Counted from the first letter of the stretch, positions 25,813 through 32,589 are shown. The stretch is DNA of 35,893 bases from CAYOBW01 sp964402115 (GCA_964402115.1 CAYOBW010000040.1:1-35893); one strand, 5' to 3'. Program-made: numbers and translations. Notes: generated by a model not told the origin, from the letters alone.

Positions 25813-27042
25813 GTGAGTGAAGCTGTGTCCAAGTCGTGCAGTGCGTTTTCGCCTGAAGGACGGTTCCTGCTGGCCAGCCTGGCACGCGCGCTCGCGCCCA
25901 ACGGCGATGGGTCTCCGTACCCTCCTATCGCCGATCTGAACTGGGGCAGTGTTCTGGCGATCGCTCGCAATCACGCCTGCCTGCCGCTCCTGTATCGCTC
26001 CCTGCGCGACGCGACCACGTGGCCGTGTGTCTCACCGGACCCTGTGCCCGCGTCTTTTCGCCAGCCGTTGCGTGCGCTCGCGATGCAGTCTGCCGCCTTC
26101 GCTGTGCGGGCGACGGAGGCAACGCGTCGCATCCAAGCGCTGCTGCGCGAGCACAGGATCCGCTCGGCTGGTCTGAAGGGTCCGGCCTTGGCCCACCTGG
26201 CCTTTGGAAGTATCACCGCCCGGCAGTTTGGGGACGTGGATTTGCTGGTTGGCGCGGCGGATATTCCCCGGATGCACGCTTGCCTATGTGCTGTGGGCTA
26301 CAGACCGTTGGGCTTGCCACTCACGATCCCCCTCGCGACTTACGCGGCCACTTTGCAGGACTGCGTCTACATGGACCCGCGGGGGGCGTTGACCGTGGAC
26401 ATCAAGCCGGTGGTCATTTCGCACACGCTTTCGCTCCCGACCACGACCCGCCGCTTTCTCGACGCGTCCTTCGAATTGCCTTACGACGACAACCACACGA
26501 TTACCTCACTCTCTCCCGAGCACATGCTGCTGGCGGTATGCGTGCATGGTGTGCATGAGTTATGGCACAAGCTCTCCATGATTGCGGATGTGGCCGGCTT
26601 GGCAAACCGGCCGTCCCTGGATTGGCCCCTGCTCTTGGCGGAAGCACAGGCTTGCCACCAAGCGCGCGCTTTACGGATAGGGTTGCTGTTGGCGGCGCGC
26701 CTGCTGGGGCTGGCCTTGCCCGAACAGGTGCGGGCGGACGCCGAGCGCGATGCGTTGGCCGTGGAACTGGCAGGGGTGGTGGTCGACCGGTTGTCGGCCA
26801 GTCTTGAGCCGAGTCGTCCCTCCGTTCAAGACTTGTGGCGCTACGAGCGCCGGTCGCGCGATACGCTGCGTTTACGGCTGCGGTGTGGCCTGCGTCAGTT
26901 CCTGGTGCCAAGTGGCGTCGACTGGGGTCTCGTGCGCCTGCCGCCGGGGCTACGATCCGGCTACTACGTGCTGCGACCCTTCCGCCTGGCATGGGATAGC
27001 CTGCGGGCCTCCCGAACCAAGATCCACAGCGTGAGACACTGA
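25813..27042 (+). CDS. NTP_transf_5-type nucleotidyltransferase family protein
   Basis: A 409-residue protein of the nucleotidyltransferase_5 type. The GTG at 25813 is chosen because AAGGAGGTG (25795-25803) lies 9 nt upstream. The fold markers are 'IRSAGLKGPALAHLAFGS' and 'RQFGDVDLLVGAADI': a KG-x-A helix, then the GDxDLLV metal-binding aspartates (about 141 and 143). Later helices carry 'ALTVDIKPVVISH' and 'SPEHMLLAVCVHGVHELWHK'. In lasso-peptide clusters a family member (PsmN in the pseudomycoidin cluster, as I recall) acts after an HprK-like kinase to add a sugar to the phosphorylated peptide. Pairing with the kinase-like gene two places upstream makes a similar role plausible. Its 3' end overlaps the convergent S26-GT gene by 93 bp. 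Confidence 0.82.
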   Translation: MSEAVSKSCSAFSPEGRFLLASLARALAPNGDGSPYPPIADLNWGSVLAIARNHACLPLLYRSLRDATTWPCVSPDPVPASFRQPLRALAMQSAAFAVRATEATRRIQALLREHRIRSAGLKGPALAHLAFGSITARQFGDVDLLVGAADIPRMHACLCAVGYRPLGLPLTIPLATYAATLQDCVYMDPRGALTVDIKPVVISHTLSLPTTTRRFLDASFELPYDDNHTITSLSPEHMLLAVCVHGVHELWHKLSMIADVAGLANRPSLDWPLLLAEAQACHQARALRIGLLLAARLLGLALPEQVRADAERDALAVELAGVVVDRLSASLEPSRPSVQDLWRYERRSRDTLRLRLRCGLRQFLVPSGVDWGLVRLPPGLRSGYYVLRPFRLAWDSLRASRTKIHSVRH

Positions 27043-28932
27043 TCTGCCACGGCGCTGCGCCGCCATCCGCAAGGTCAGTCCCAGTCCCAGTAGATACAAG
27101 CCGTTGACGTGACGGGTCTGGTGTTGTGCCAGCAGCACCAGGCTGACGCCATGGATCAACAGCGCGCTCACGGCCAGCGCGCCGGGCCACGAGCGCAGGT
27201 AGCCGTGTTTGCACAGGCAGGCGCAGGCCGTTACCAGCACAAGCGGCAGCAGGAGCACGAAGCAGGCGTAGACGGTTGCGCTGGCGATAATCAGGAGCCC
27301 GGTCACGGGGTCTTCTGCCGACCAGGCGACCGGCCAGCGGCCTTCCCGCAGCGCTTGCACGGCGCTACGGGCGGCTTGTGGCGAGGCTATCAGGGTGTAG
27401 TACTCCCCCGTGTAGACGCCGTGTGTTGCCAGCCGCAGGCCGTTGCCGAGCACCTTCCCGGCGAAGGCGAACGGATGGGCAACGACCCGCTCCAACCAGG
27501 CCGCGCGCAGCATGGCATCCCCGGCCGGCGACCAGGGCGAGTCCAAGCCACGGGCCTGCACGTATGTCCAGGCCTCGGCGTCGGCATGCCGGATGCCCCA
27601 TGGGTTCCCCGGCAGTTGCCCCAGGGTGATATACAGCACGCCCCCGCCATTCGTCGACGAAAGGCGCCACTGCCCCAGAAGCGCCTGGCTGCGTGCCGCC
27701 CAGGGCGCTAGAAAGACCGCACCACCCAGAAGCAGTCCGCCGGTCAACGCCAGCCAGCGTTTGCGGTCGCCGCCACGACGAGTCGCCCAAGCGAGACCCA
27801 GCATGCATACCGGCAGCAGCAGGAACTCGGACCGGACGTTCACGGACAGGCCGAAGAGCGCTGCGGCGCCCACGGCCGCCCTCGGCCTGCCATCTTCCAG
27901 GTACTTCGTCGCACGCTCCAGAAGCAGGAGCAGCAGGGGAAGTGTGACGGCATCCGGCCATTTCACGGAGCAGAGGGCGAAGAGCGGCAGCAGGCAGGGG
28001 ATATGCCAGAGGCGCGGGCGCAGTCCGAAGATGCGGTAGAAGGCCCAGAAGGCAGTGCCACAGAGCACGAACTGCACAAGCGTGATCCAGAGCAGGGGTG
28101 CACCCAGCCAGACCCCGGGCGCCAGCAGCAGGGGGTACCCCCACATGGGGTAGAAGGCGGGCGTGCCGTCCGGTTGCGCCAGTGTGTAGCCCTGACCGGC
28201 GACGAGGCGCTCCGCCAGCAGCAGGCTGCGTTGGAACGTGCTACCGCCCTGGTTGAACTGGTGTCGATGGTTACCCCAGAAGACCAGCGTGGCTGTCAGC
28301 GCGGACAAAATCACGAAGGGCATGACCGAATGGGCGGGTCTTTCGCGGGGTGGCATCAGCAGATCGTACGGTTTGCGCGCGACCCATTCCCCGACCTCAC
28401 GGTCCCACAAAGCGACCGTGGTTGAGCGGTGAACCAGCTTGCGGATCGTCTGCGCGCCGGCTTGGAGTTCAAGAACACGCAAGCGCGGGCGCCAAACGCA
28501 CGCGACCAGCCCGCTGTCGCGCAGGCAGGCGTAAGGCAACCGCAACAAGCGCCCCAGATAGCCCCGCAGTCGCTTGCGTCGCCGGGCCTGTTGTGCCACG
28601 AGCAGTCCGTCCGGTCCGCCCGCGACGGTGTGCCTGCTGGCCTGCCGAATGCAGGCCGTCACACGGCCGATCAGGCGGTCGGCGGTGACGGGTGGATCCG
28701 GGCGGACGCTCTGATCGCCTTGCGTAATCAGAGCCTGTCCATGCTGCGCGATGACCCGGTGGACGACGTTGATCTCCGCGCCGCCGCTTGACTGACGGAA
28801 GATAATGACATCCCCGGGCGCCAGAGAAGCAAAAGGGATTGTCTCCACAATGAGACAATCCCCTTGCCGAAACACACCCGCCATGCTGCAGCCGTGATAC
28901 GCGTGCAAACAAGGCGCCATGTGCGTGGTCAC
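26950..28932 (-). CDS. Fusion of S26 (SipW/Sec11-like) peptidase domain and GT-C-type membrane glycosyltransferase
   Basis: A 660-residue two-part protein. Residues ~11-95 look like an S26 signal peptidase: 'YHGCSMAGVFRQGDCLIV' (Ser16 nucleophile), 'LAPGDVIIFRQ', 'INVVHRVIAQHG' (His58 where bacterial SPase I has Lys) and 'LITQGDQSVRPDP'. The Ser/His dyad is that of SipW/Sec11. No membrane anchor precedes the domain. After a basic linker, residues ~205-640 form a polytopic GT39/ArnT-like region ('GTPAFYPMWGYPLLLAPGVW', 'VNVRSEFLLLPVCMLG'); I do not see the usual acidic pair of the first loop. The start is GTG 28932 or ATG 28920, 36 bp after precursor B, so it is likely co-transcribed. It could remove the leader and/or glycosylate. 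Confidence 0.75.
   Translation of the reverse strand: MTTHMAPCLHAYHGCSMAGVFRQGDCLIVETIPFASLAPGDVIIFRQSSGGAEINVVHRVIAQHGQALITQGDQSVRPDPPVTADRLIGRVTACIRQASRHTVAGGPDGLLVAQQARRRKRLRGYLGRLLRLPYACLRDSGLVACVWRPRLRVLELQAGAQTIRKLVHRSTTVALWDREVGEWVARKPYDLLMPPRERPAHSVMPFVILSALTATLVFWGNHRHQFNQGGSTFQRSLLLAERLVAGQGYTLAQPDGTPAFYPMWGYPLLLAPGVWLGAPLLWITLVQFVLCGTAFWAFYRIFGLRPRLWHIPCLLPLFALCSVKWPDAVTLPLLLLLLERATKYLEDGRPRAAVGAAALFGLSVNVRSEFLLLPVCMLGLAWATRRGGDRKRWLALTGGLLLGGAVFLAPWAARSQALLGQWRLSSTNGGGVLYITLGQLPGNPWGIRHADAEAWTYVQARGLDSPWSPAGDAMLRAAWLERVVAHPFAFAGKVLGNGLRLATHGVYTGEYYTLIASPQAARSAVQALREGRWPVAWSAEDPVTGLLIIASATVYACFVLLLPLVLVTACACLCKHGYLRSWPGALAVSALLIHGVSLVLLAQHQTRHVNGLYLLGLGLTLRMAAQRRGRSVSHAVDLGSGGPQAIPCQAEGSQHVVAGS
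28831..28865 (-). terminator. Terminator-like hairpin inside start of the S26-GT gene
   Basis: GGGATTGTCTC (28835-28845) and GAGACAATCCC (28852-28862) form a perfect 11-bp stem with a 6-base loop. Read on the minus strand, three more pairs (one G-T) extend it and TTTT follows. It sits about 105 bp past the precursor B stop, inside codons of the peptidase domain. The U-tract is short, so it would at best attenuate. It mirrors the terminator after precursor A in position. Confidence 0.5.
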
Positions 28933-28955
28933 GTCATCGCTAAGTGATTGATCAG

Positions 28956-28988
28956 GCCGCGCCGCCAGCTACAGAGCCGCGCCGCCAG
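28956..28988 (-). repeat. 13-bp direct repeat at the end of precursor B
   Basis: GCCGCGCCGCCAG occurs at 28956-28968 and 28976-28988 (period 20 bp). The second copy encodes the Gly-Gly-Ala-Ala end of precursor B; the first lies just past its stop. This suggests that the peptide tail grew or shrank by tandem duplication. Confidence 0.6.
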
Positions 28989-29193
28989 TTGCACAGGTGC
29001 CTATTGCTGCACCCCCAGCAAGACAGAACTGACCCGAATTCGCTCCGCCAGGGGCACAAGTTGGGCTTACCACCAAGTTTCCGCCAAAGCAGCTAGGATT
29101 TGCTCCGGACCCATTAGTGCAATCAGCTCCAAAAGCAGTCGCTACAGCACTCATATCAACAACTTCGGGTTTCTGGTAAACGGGTTTACTCAT
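28969..29193 (-). CDS. Cys-repeat RiPP precursor peptide (cassette B)
   Basis: A 74-residue candidate precursor. The ATG at 29193 is set by AAGGAG (29201-29206) at 7-nt spacing, rather than the earlier in-frame 29217. The leader 'VYQKPEVVDMSAVATAFGAD' matches cassette A's peptide at Y-x-K-P, M-x-A-V-x-A and GADCTxG. The core has five Cys (25, 35, 46, 57, 67), 10, 11, 11 and 10 residues apart, and every one is in CxxG (CTNG, CFGG, CAPG, CLAG, CATG). Composition is Gly/Ala/Ser/Thr/Asn-rich with no charged residue after Asp24. It has its own likely promoter (29241-29269). It sits between the kinase-like and S26-GT genes. The function of the mature peptide is unknown. Confidence 0.85.
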   Translation of the reverse strand: MSKPVYQKPEVVDMSAVATAFGADCTNGSGANPSCFGGNLVVSPTCAPGGANSGQFCLAGGAAIGTCATGGAAL

Positions 29194-29312
29194 GCCGCTT
29201 CTCCTTGCCTGATTCATTGCCTGTCATACACTTGTCTGGTATTATGCCGAAGGGTGTGCAGCGCTGCAAGAGGTTTTTTTTGGCGCAATTCTCAGCTGTG
29301 CGCTGCAGTTGC
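29194..29312 (-). other. Gap with promoter and palindrome upstream of precursor B
   Basis: This 119-bp gap contains a promoter (listed separately) and an A8 tract on the minus strand (T8 at 29274-29281 on plus). A perfect 12-bp palindrome TGCAGCGCTGCA at 29257-29268 overlaps the -35 and could be a repressor site. I see no hairpin after the kinase-like gene. Confidence 0.6.
29241..29269 (-). promoter_or_regulatory. Sigma-70-type promoter for precursor B
   Basis: On the minus strand, TTGCAG (29269-29264) and CATAAT (29246-29241) are separated by 17 bp. The -10 matches the consensus in 5 of 6 positions and the -35 in 3 of 6. An A8 run lies just upstream, like an UP element. Transcription from here gives a leader of about 40 nt before the ATG at 29193. 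It would let the precursor be made in excess of the enzymes. Confidence 0.6.
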
Positions 29313-29903
29313 TCACCCCCCACCGTCGCGGAAGAAGGCTCGCACGCGTTCATCGGGCGGAAAGGTCAGCTGGGCCCCCGGTACACGTCGACTGATCGCC
29401 GCGACCGTCGCGAACCAGAAGCGCCGACTGGCCACATCCTCGGCGATGGCATCCGGACAGGCGTTGAGACTGCCGGTCATGCGCCCCTGGCAGAGGACCT
29501 CCGTGATCGCTGCGGCAAGTCGCTGGCAGATTGCGAGATCGCTTAACGGAGTCAGGCTGACTGCCGGCCCTTTGTCCAGGTAGTAGCAGGCTGCCAGGCG
29601 GTGGTAGTCCTTTGCCTCCAGCAGTGCGGTCAGGCCGGACAACTCGGCACGGCTGAGCAGATCGGTGACCCAGGGATACCCATTGCGGACTTCCCACCCT
29701 CCGTCAGGTGTATGTCGCACGGCCACCACGTCGTCGGCCAGGGTGGGGAACTCGGGCGCCAGGAGGCGTGCGATGGTGCTCTTGCCGGCCGTTGAGCGTC
29801 CGAGGAAGAGCGCGGCCCCTTCCGGCAGGCGCGCGGAGGATGCGTGCAGGAACATGACCCCGTGCTGGCGGAGGTGCCGCCTGATGGATGGGTCTCGGAT
29901 CAT
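29313..29903 (-). CDS. HPr kinase-like P-loop protein (ScmC-like), cassette B
   Basis: A 196-residue paralogue of the cassette A kinase-like protein. The ATG at 29903 overlaps the TGA of the radical SAM gene (ATGA, 29903-29900), so the longer frame to 30056 is not used. Walker A 'GRSTAGKST' is at 35-43, with Arg-Ser-Thr in place of Pro-Ser-Gly; the acidic pair is in 'FPTLADDVVAVRHT' (Asp57, Asp58). Unlike its paralogue it has an extended C-terminal part with 'DKGPAVSLTPLSDLAICQRL' and a helical tail, closer to the normal HprK-like layout. The likely role is ATP-dependent phosphorylation of the precursor. No nucleotidyltransferase lies in this cassette. Confidence 0.8.
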   Translation of the reverse strand: MIRDPSIRRHLRQHGVMFLHASSARLPEGAALFLGRSTAGKSTIARLLAPEFPTLADDVVAVRHTPDGGWEVRNGYPWVTDLLSRAELSGLTALLEAKDYHRLAACYYLDKGPAVSLTPLSDLAICQRLAAAITEVLCQGRMTGSLNACPDAIAEDVASRRFWFATVAAISRRVPGAQLTFPPDERVRAFFRDGGG

Positions 29904-31066
29904 GTGGCTGACGGACTCCAGCTGCGCCGGCGCGTGGGCGGGAAGCGACCAGCCGCCTCTGCCGCCGTACACAAGGGTGAGGGGCTCAGCAACTGGCCGG
30001 TCACGCTGTAGTTTTCGGCCAGGCAGTGAGCGTGGCAGCGGGCGAAGTGGATGCAATCGGCGCAGAGCCCGCGCCCCCGTCCCTGCAGACCCTGTCGGAG
30101 CTCAACCAGAACCGGATGGTTGCACCACGCTTCCCGCACGGAGACTTGGCCGATCTTGCCGAAGCACAACTCCGGCACATTGCGTCCGATACCGCAAAGG
30201 GCCATGTCGCCGTTGCCGAGGATGCCCAGCACATGCAGCACATTACACGTGTCGCCTCCGTCACGGCTGGCCAGCAAGCCCCGGACCGGCGAGAGCGCCG
30301 GGGGTAGCAGCACGACCACAGGAATGGGTGCTCTGGCGGCGAGCTCGGACCGGATGAAGCGCGCGAGCTTCAGGATCTCGTCCAGCGACAGCGTTTCGCC
30401 GCGCGCGTGCATGTCCGTTCCCCGGCCCTGCTCGCCGATGAGATTGATTTTGCACGAGCTGACGCCCCATGCCGCGGACTGGTTGACGAGGGCTTCCAGC
30501 TCGCCGACGTTGTCGCGATGGACGCTCATGATGACCTGGGGTTTGATTCCTGCCGCCACCAGGTGACGAATGCCGGCCAACGTGGCGTCGAAAGCGCCCC
30601 GTTTACCGCGAAAGGCATCGTGTTTGCGAGGATCGAGGCTATCCAAGCTGGTGGAGATGTGTCCGACGGCCGGCCGGTGTGCTGCCAGGAACGCGGCCAT
30701 CGCAGCATCGATCAGCGTGCCGTTGGTTTCCATGTTGATACGCAGGTTGGCCTGCGTGAGCAGCTCGACGATCTCCCTGAACTGCGGGTGGAGCATCGGC
30801 TCGCCCCCGGTCAGTTTGGCGTTGCTCAGCCCCAGCTCCCGGCCTTCCTCAACGGCCTGCCGCAAGCAGGCAAGGTCTATACATTCGCCGTGGCCGCCCT
30901 GGCCCTGTACGAGGTCGGGAGTGATCCAGCAGTGTCGGCAGAACAGGTTGCAGCCGCTGCTAAGGTAGAGGTAGTAGGTGCTCAGGAACGGTACACCGTC
31001 GGGCAGCGAGACGACGGGCGCCGTCGCAGTGGTCTCTGCGCAGGCGGGTGGCAATAGGTCAGCCAT
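29900..31066 (-). CDS. Radical SAM/SPASM peptide-modifying enzyme (ScmF-like), cassette B
   Basis: A 388-residue radical SAM enzyme. The ATG at 31066 has GGGAGG at 6-nt spacing and overlaps the double-PqqD gene by 8 bp, exactly as in cassette A; the frame is open to 31174 but that part is not family-like. The core is CNLFCRHC (Cys39, 43, 46) followed by WITP, 'AKLTGGEPMLHPQFREIV', 'NMETNGTLI' and 'HISTSLDSLDPRKHDAFRGK'. SPASM cysteines are 274, 291, 335, 338, 344, 348 and 366 (CADCIHFARCHAHC). It is paralogous along its full length with 23657-24817, so the cassettes arose by duplication or by acquiring related cassettes. Confidence 0.9.
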   Translation of the reverse strand: MADLLPPACAETTATAPVVSLPDGVPFLSTYYLYLSSGCNLFCRHCWITPDLVQGQGGHGECIDLACLRQAVEEGRELGLSNAKLTGGEPMLHPQFREIVELLTQANLRINMETNGTLIDAAMAAFLAAHRPAVGHISTSLDSLDPRKHDAFRGKRGAFDATLAGIRHLVAAGIKPQVIMSVHRDNVGELEALVNQSAAWGVSSCKINLIGEQGRGTDMHARGETLSLDEILKLARFIRSELAARAPIPVVVLLPPALSPVRGLLASRDGGDTCNVLHVLGILGNGDMALCGIGRNVPELCFGKIGQVSVREAWCNHPVLVELRQGLQGRGRGLCADCIHFARCHAHCLAENYSVTGQLLSPSPLCTAAEAAGRFPPTRRRSWSPSAT

Positions 31067-31661
31067 GCGGCACCTCCCGCAGGGAGCCGATGAATCCACC
31101 CTGAACGAGGTCCTTGATAAAGGCTTCCGCATCGCCAGCCACCTGCGACTCCGGCGCCCCGTCAAACGCCTCAAGCAGGTGTGCGATCACCTCTGCCTGC
31201 GTGTGCGGTTGGGCCAGAAAGCGCCAGATGACGATGCCGGTGGGGTTGACGACCTTCAGCCCGTCCGTGTCCGGATTGAACAGGATGGCTCCATCCTCAT
31301 CCTCCTGTCGGAAGGATACGTCCGGGTTGATCATCAGGTGGTCGATCTCGTTCATCTTCGTCGCTCCTCGATTCCACGTCACGCAACGCCGCAGAACCCG
31401 TTGTCGTTCCATGGCGCACAACCCATTGATAACGATGGCCTTTAGGCCGTCTTTGTCGCCGGCGCATTCATCGGCCAGCTTGTCCGTGATCAGCCCGACG
31501 TTGAGGCCTGTTTCCGCCAGTTCCACCAGGCGCGCGGTGAATCGCCCCATGCGCACAAGGAGCAATTCGTCCACCAGGAACGCCAAGGCTCCATCCGCGA
31601 AGTACTCGACGGTTGCGTGGGGGCCTGGGGCGAAGCAAGTAACCGGTAAAATGTCCATCAT
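31059..31661 (-). CDS. Double PqqD-like domain protein (ScmD-like), cassette B
   Basis: A 200-residue protein with two PqqD-like halves. The second half (103-200) is a clear PqqD domain ('LMINPDVSFRQEDEDGAILF', 'GLKVVNPTGIVIWRFL', 'AFIKDLVQGGFIGSL'). The first half (1-95) is divergent ('GALAFLVDELLLVRMGRFTA' and helices). An internal ATG at 31355 (residue 103) has GAGGAG at 8-nt spacing, a better site than the one before the first ATG, so a stand-alone second domain may also be made. Start 31661 is followed at once by another ATG (31658). It should present precursor leaders to the radical SAM enzyme encoded next. Confidence 0.82.
   Translation of the reverse strand: MMDILPVTCFAPGPHATVEYFADGALAFLVDELLLVRMGRFTARLVELAETGLNVGLITDKLADECAGDKDGLKAIVINGLCAMERQRVLRRCVTWNRGATKMNEIDHLMINPDVSFRQEDEDGAILFNPDTDGLKVVNPTGIVIWRFLAQPHTQAEVIAHLLEAFDGAPESQVAGDAEAFIKDLVQGGFIGSLREVPHG
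31364..31369 (-). promoter_or_regulatory. Internal ribosome-binding site within the double-PqqD gene
   Basis: GAGGAG on the minus strand lies 8 nt before an in-frame ATG (31355) at the border of the two PqqD halves. It could drive separate synthesis of the C-terminal PqqD domain, or be the relic of two formerly separate genes now fused. Confidence 0.5.
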
Positions 31662-31794
31662 GTCAGCTGTGCTCGTGTCTGCTCCCTGCCAAGGCCTGTG
31701 GATAATACCTGCCCGCCGCTTTCGAACGCCAGCACAAAAGAAGATGCGGCGTTACGCTGAGACGAGCGCGCGCGGACGCGCTGGCGGGGTTGGG
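31662..31794 (-). other. Spacer between WecG-like gene and cassette B
   Basis: A 133-bp gap on the minus-strand path. It is the natural place for a cassette B promoter. ATTATC/TATTAT-like bases near 31702-31707 could be a -10, but no -35 lies at proper spacing. I see no gene here. Confidence 0.3.
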
Positions 31795-32586
31795 TCAATC
31801 GGTCGCCTGCCCTGCGCGTTTTCCTGCGCTGCGCTGTCGCAGCCACGCCGTTGCCACCCAGCAGACGAACAGGGGCAGGGAGGTCTGTCGTAGCAGACGC
31901 GACGGTTGGCGCACGAGGCGGTAAAGCCACTCGACTCCCAGGCGCTGACACCAGCGCGGGGCGCGGCGAACCTTCCCGGTGACCGTGTCGTAGGTGCCGC
32001 CGACGCCCATGCAGAACCTCACCTGCAACTCCGGCAGGTGTGCGCTAATCCAGCGCTCCTGCCGGGGACTGCCGAGGCCGACGAACAGGATATCCGGCGC
32101 GGCGGCATTGATCCGGGCAACCAGGTCGGCCATCTCCGCATCGGCCACGTAGCCGTTGGCGCGGCCCACGATCTGTATTCCGGGGTAACGTGCGCGCAGG
32201 GTTTCGACCGCGCCACGATTCACCTCCTCCGTTGCACCGTACAGGAAGAGCCGCAGGCTCCCGGCGGCCGACACCTGGCACAGGCGCTCGAACAGGTCGG
32301 CGCCCGCCACGCGCGCCAGGCGCAACCCTTGCAGCCAGCGTACCGCCTTGACGACCCCGATGCCGTCCGGGATCAGCAGGGTTGCGTTACGCAGGCACGC
32401 CAACAGTTCCGGATCGCGCCGCGCAACGCGGACCTTTTCCGGGTTCACGGCCATGATGTAGCCGGGCCGTGTCATTTGCCGCACGCAGGCGGTGATGAAG
32501 GTCAAGGCGCCGTCCATGTCGACAGCATCAACCGGTACCCCCAGCACATCCGTACGCCGTGGCCTGTCCTGTCCGTCCTCTGCCAT
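31795..32586 (-). CDS. WecG/TagA/CpsF-family glycosyltransferase (GT26)
   Basis: A 263-residue glycosyltransferase of the WecG/TagA/CpsF family, which adds a sugar (for example ManNAc or ManNAcA) to a lipid-linked GlcNAc-type acceptor on the cytoplasmic side. Motifs are 'MAVNPEKVRVARRDPELLAC' near the start, 'LLIPDGIGVVKAVRWL' with the catalytic-type Asp, 'LFLYGATEEV', 'DILFVGLGSPRQERWI' and 'GVGGTYDTVTGKVRRAPRW', with the membrane-associating C-terminal 'GVEWLYRLVRQPSRLLRQ'. This is the full-length family pattern. It starts 3 bp after the VpsJ-like stop. It is the only GT26 enzyme in the window and probably makes the first committed disaccharide. Confidence 0.92.
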   Translation of the reverse strand: MAEDGQDRPRRTDVLGVPVDAVDMDGALTFITACVRQMTRPGYIMAVNPEKVRVARRDPELLACLRNATLLIPDGIGVVKAVRWLQGLRLARVAGADLFERLCQVSAAGSLRLFLYGATEEVNRGAVETLRARYPGIQIVGRANGYVADAEMADLVARINAAAPDILFVGLGSPRQERWISAHLPELQVRFCMGVGGTYDTVTGKVRRAPRWCQRLGVEWLYRLVRQPSRLLRQTSLPLFVCWVATAWLRQRSAGKRAGQATD

Positions 32587-32589
32587 ATC

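Noticed and set aside
21596..27042. Lasso-peptide or lanthipeptide cluster
   Set aside because: No asparagine-synthetase-like cyclase, transglutaminase-like protease or LanB/LanM enzyme is present; the core enzymes are radical SAM/SPASM with PqqD.
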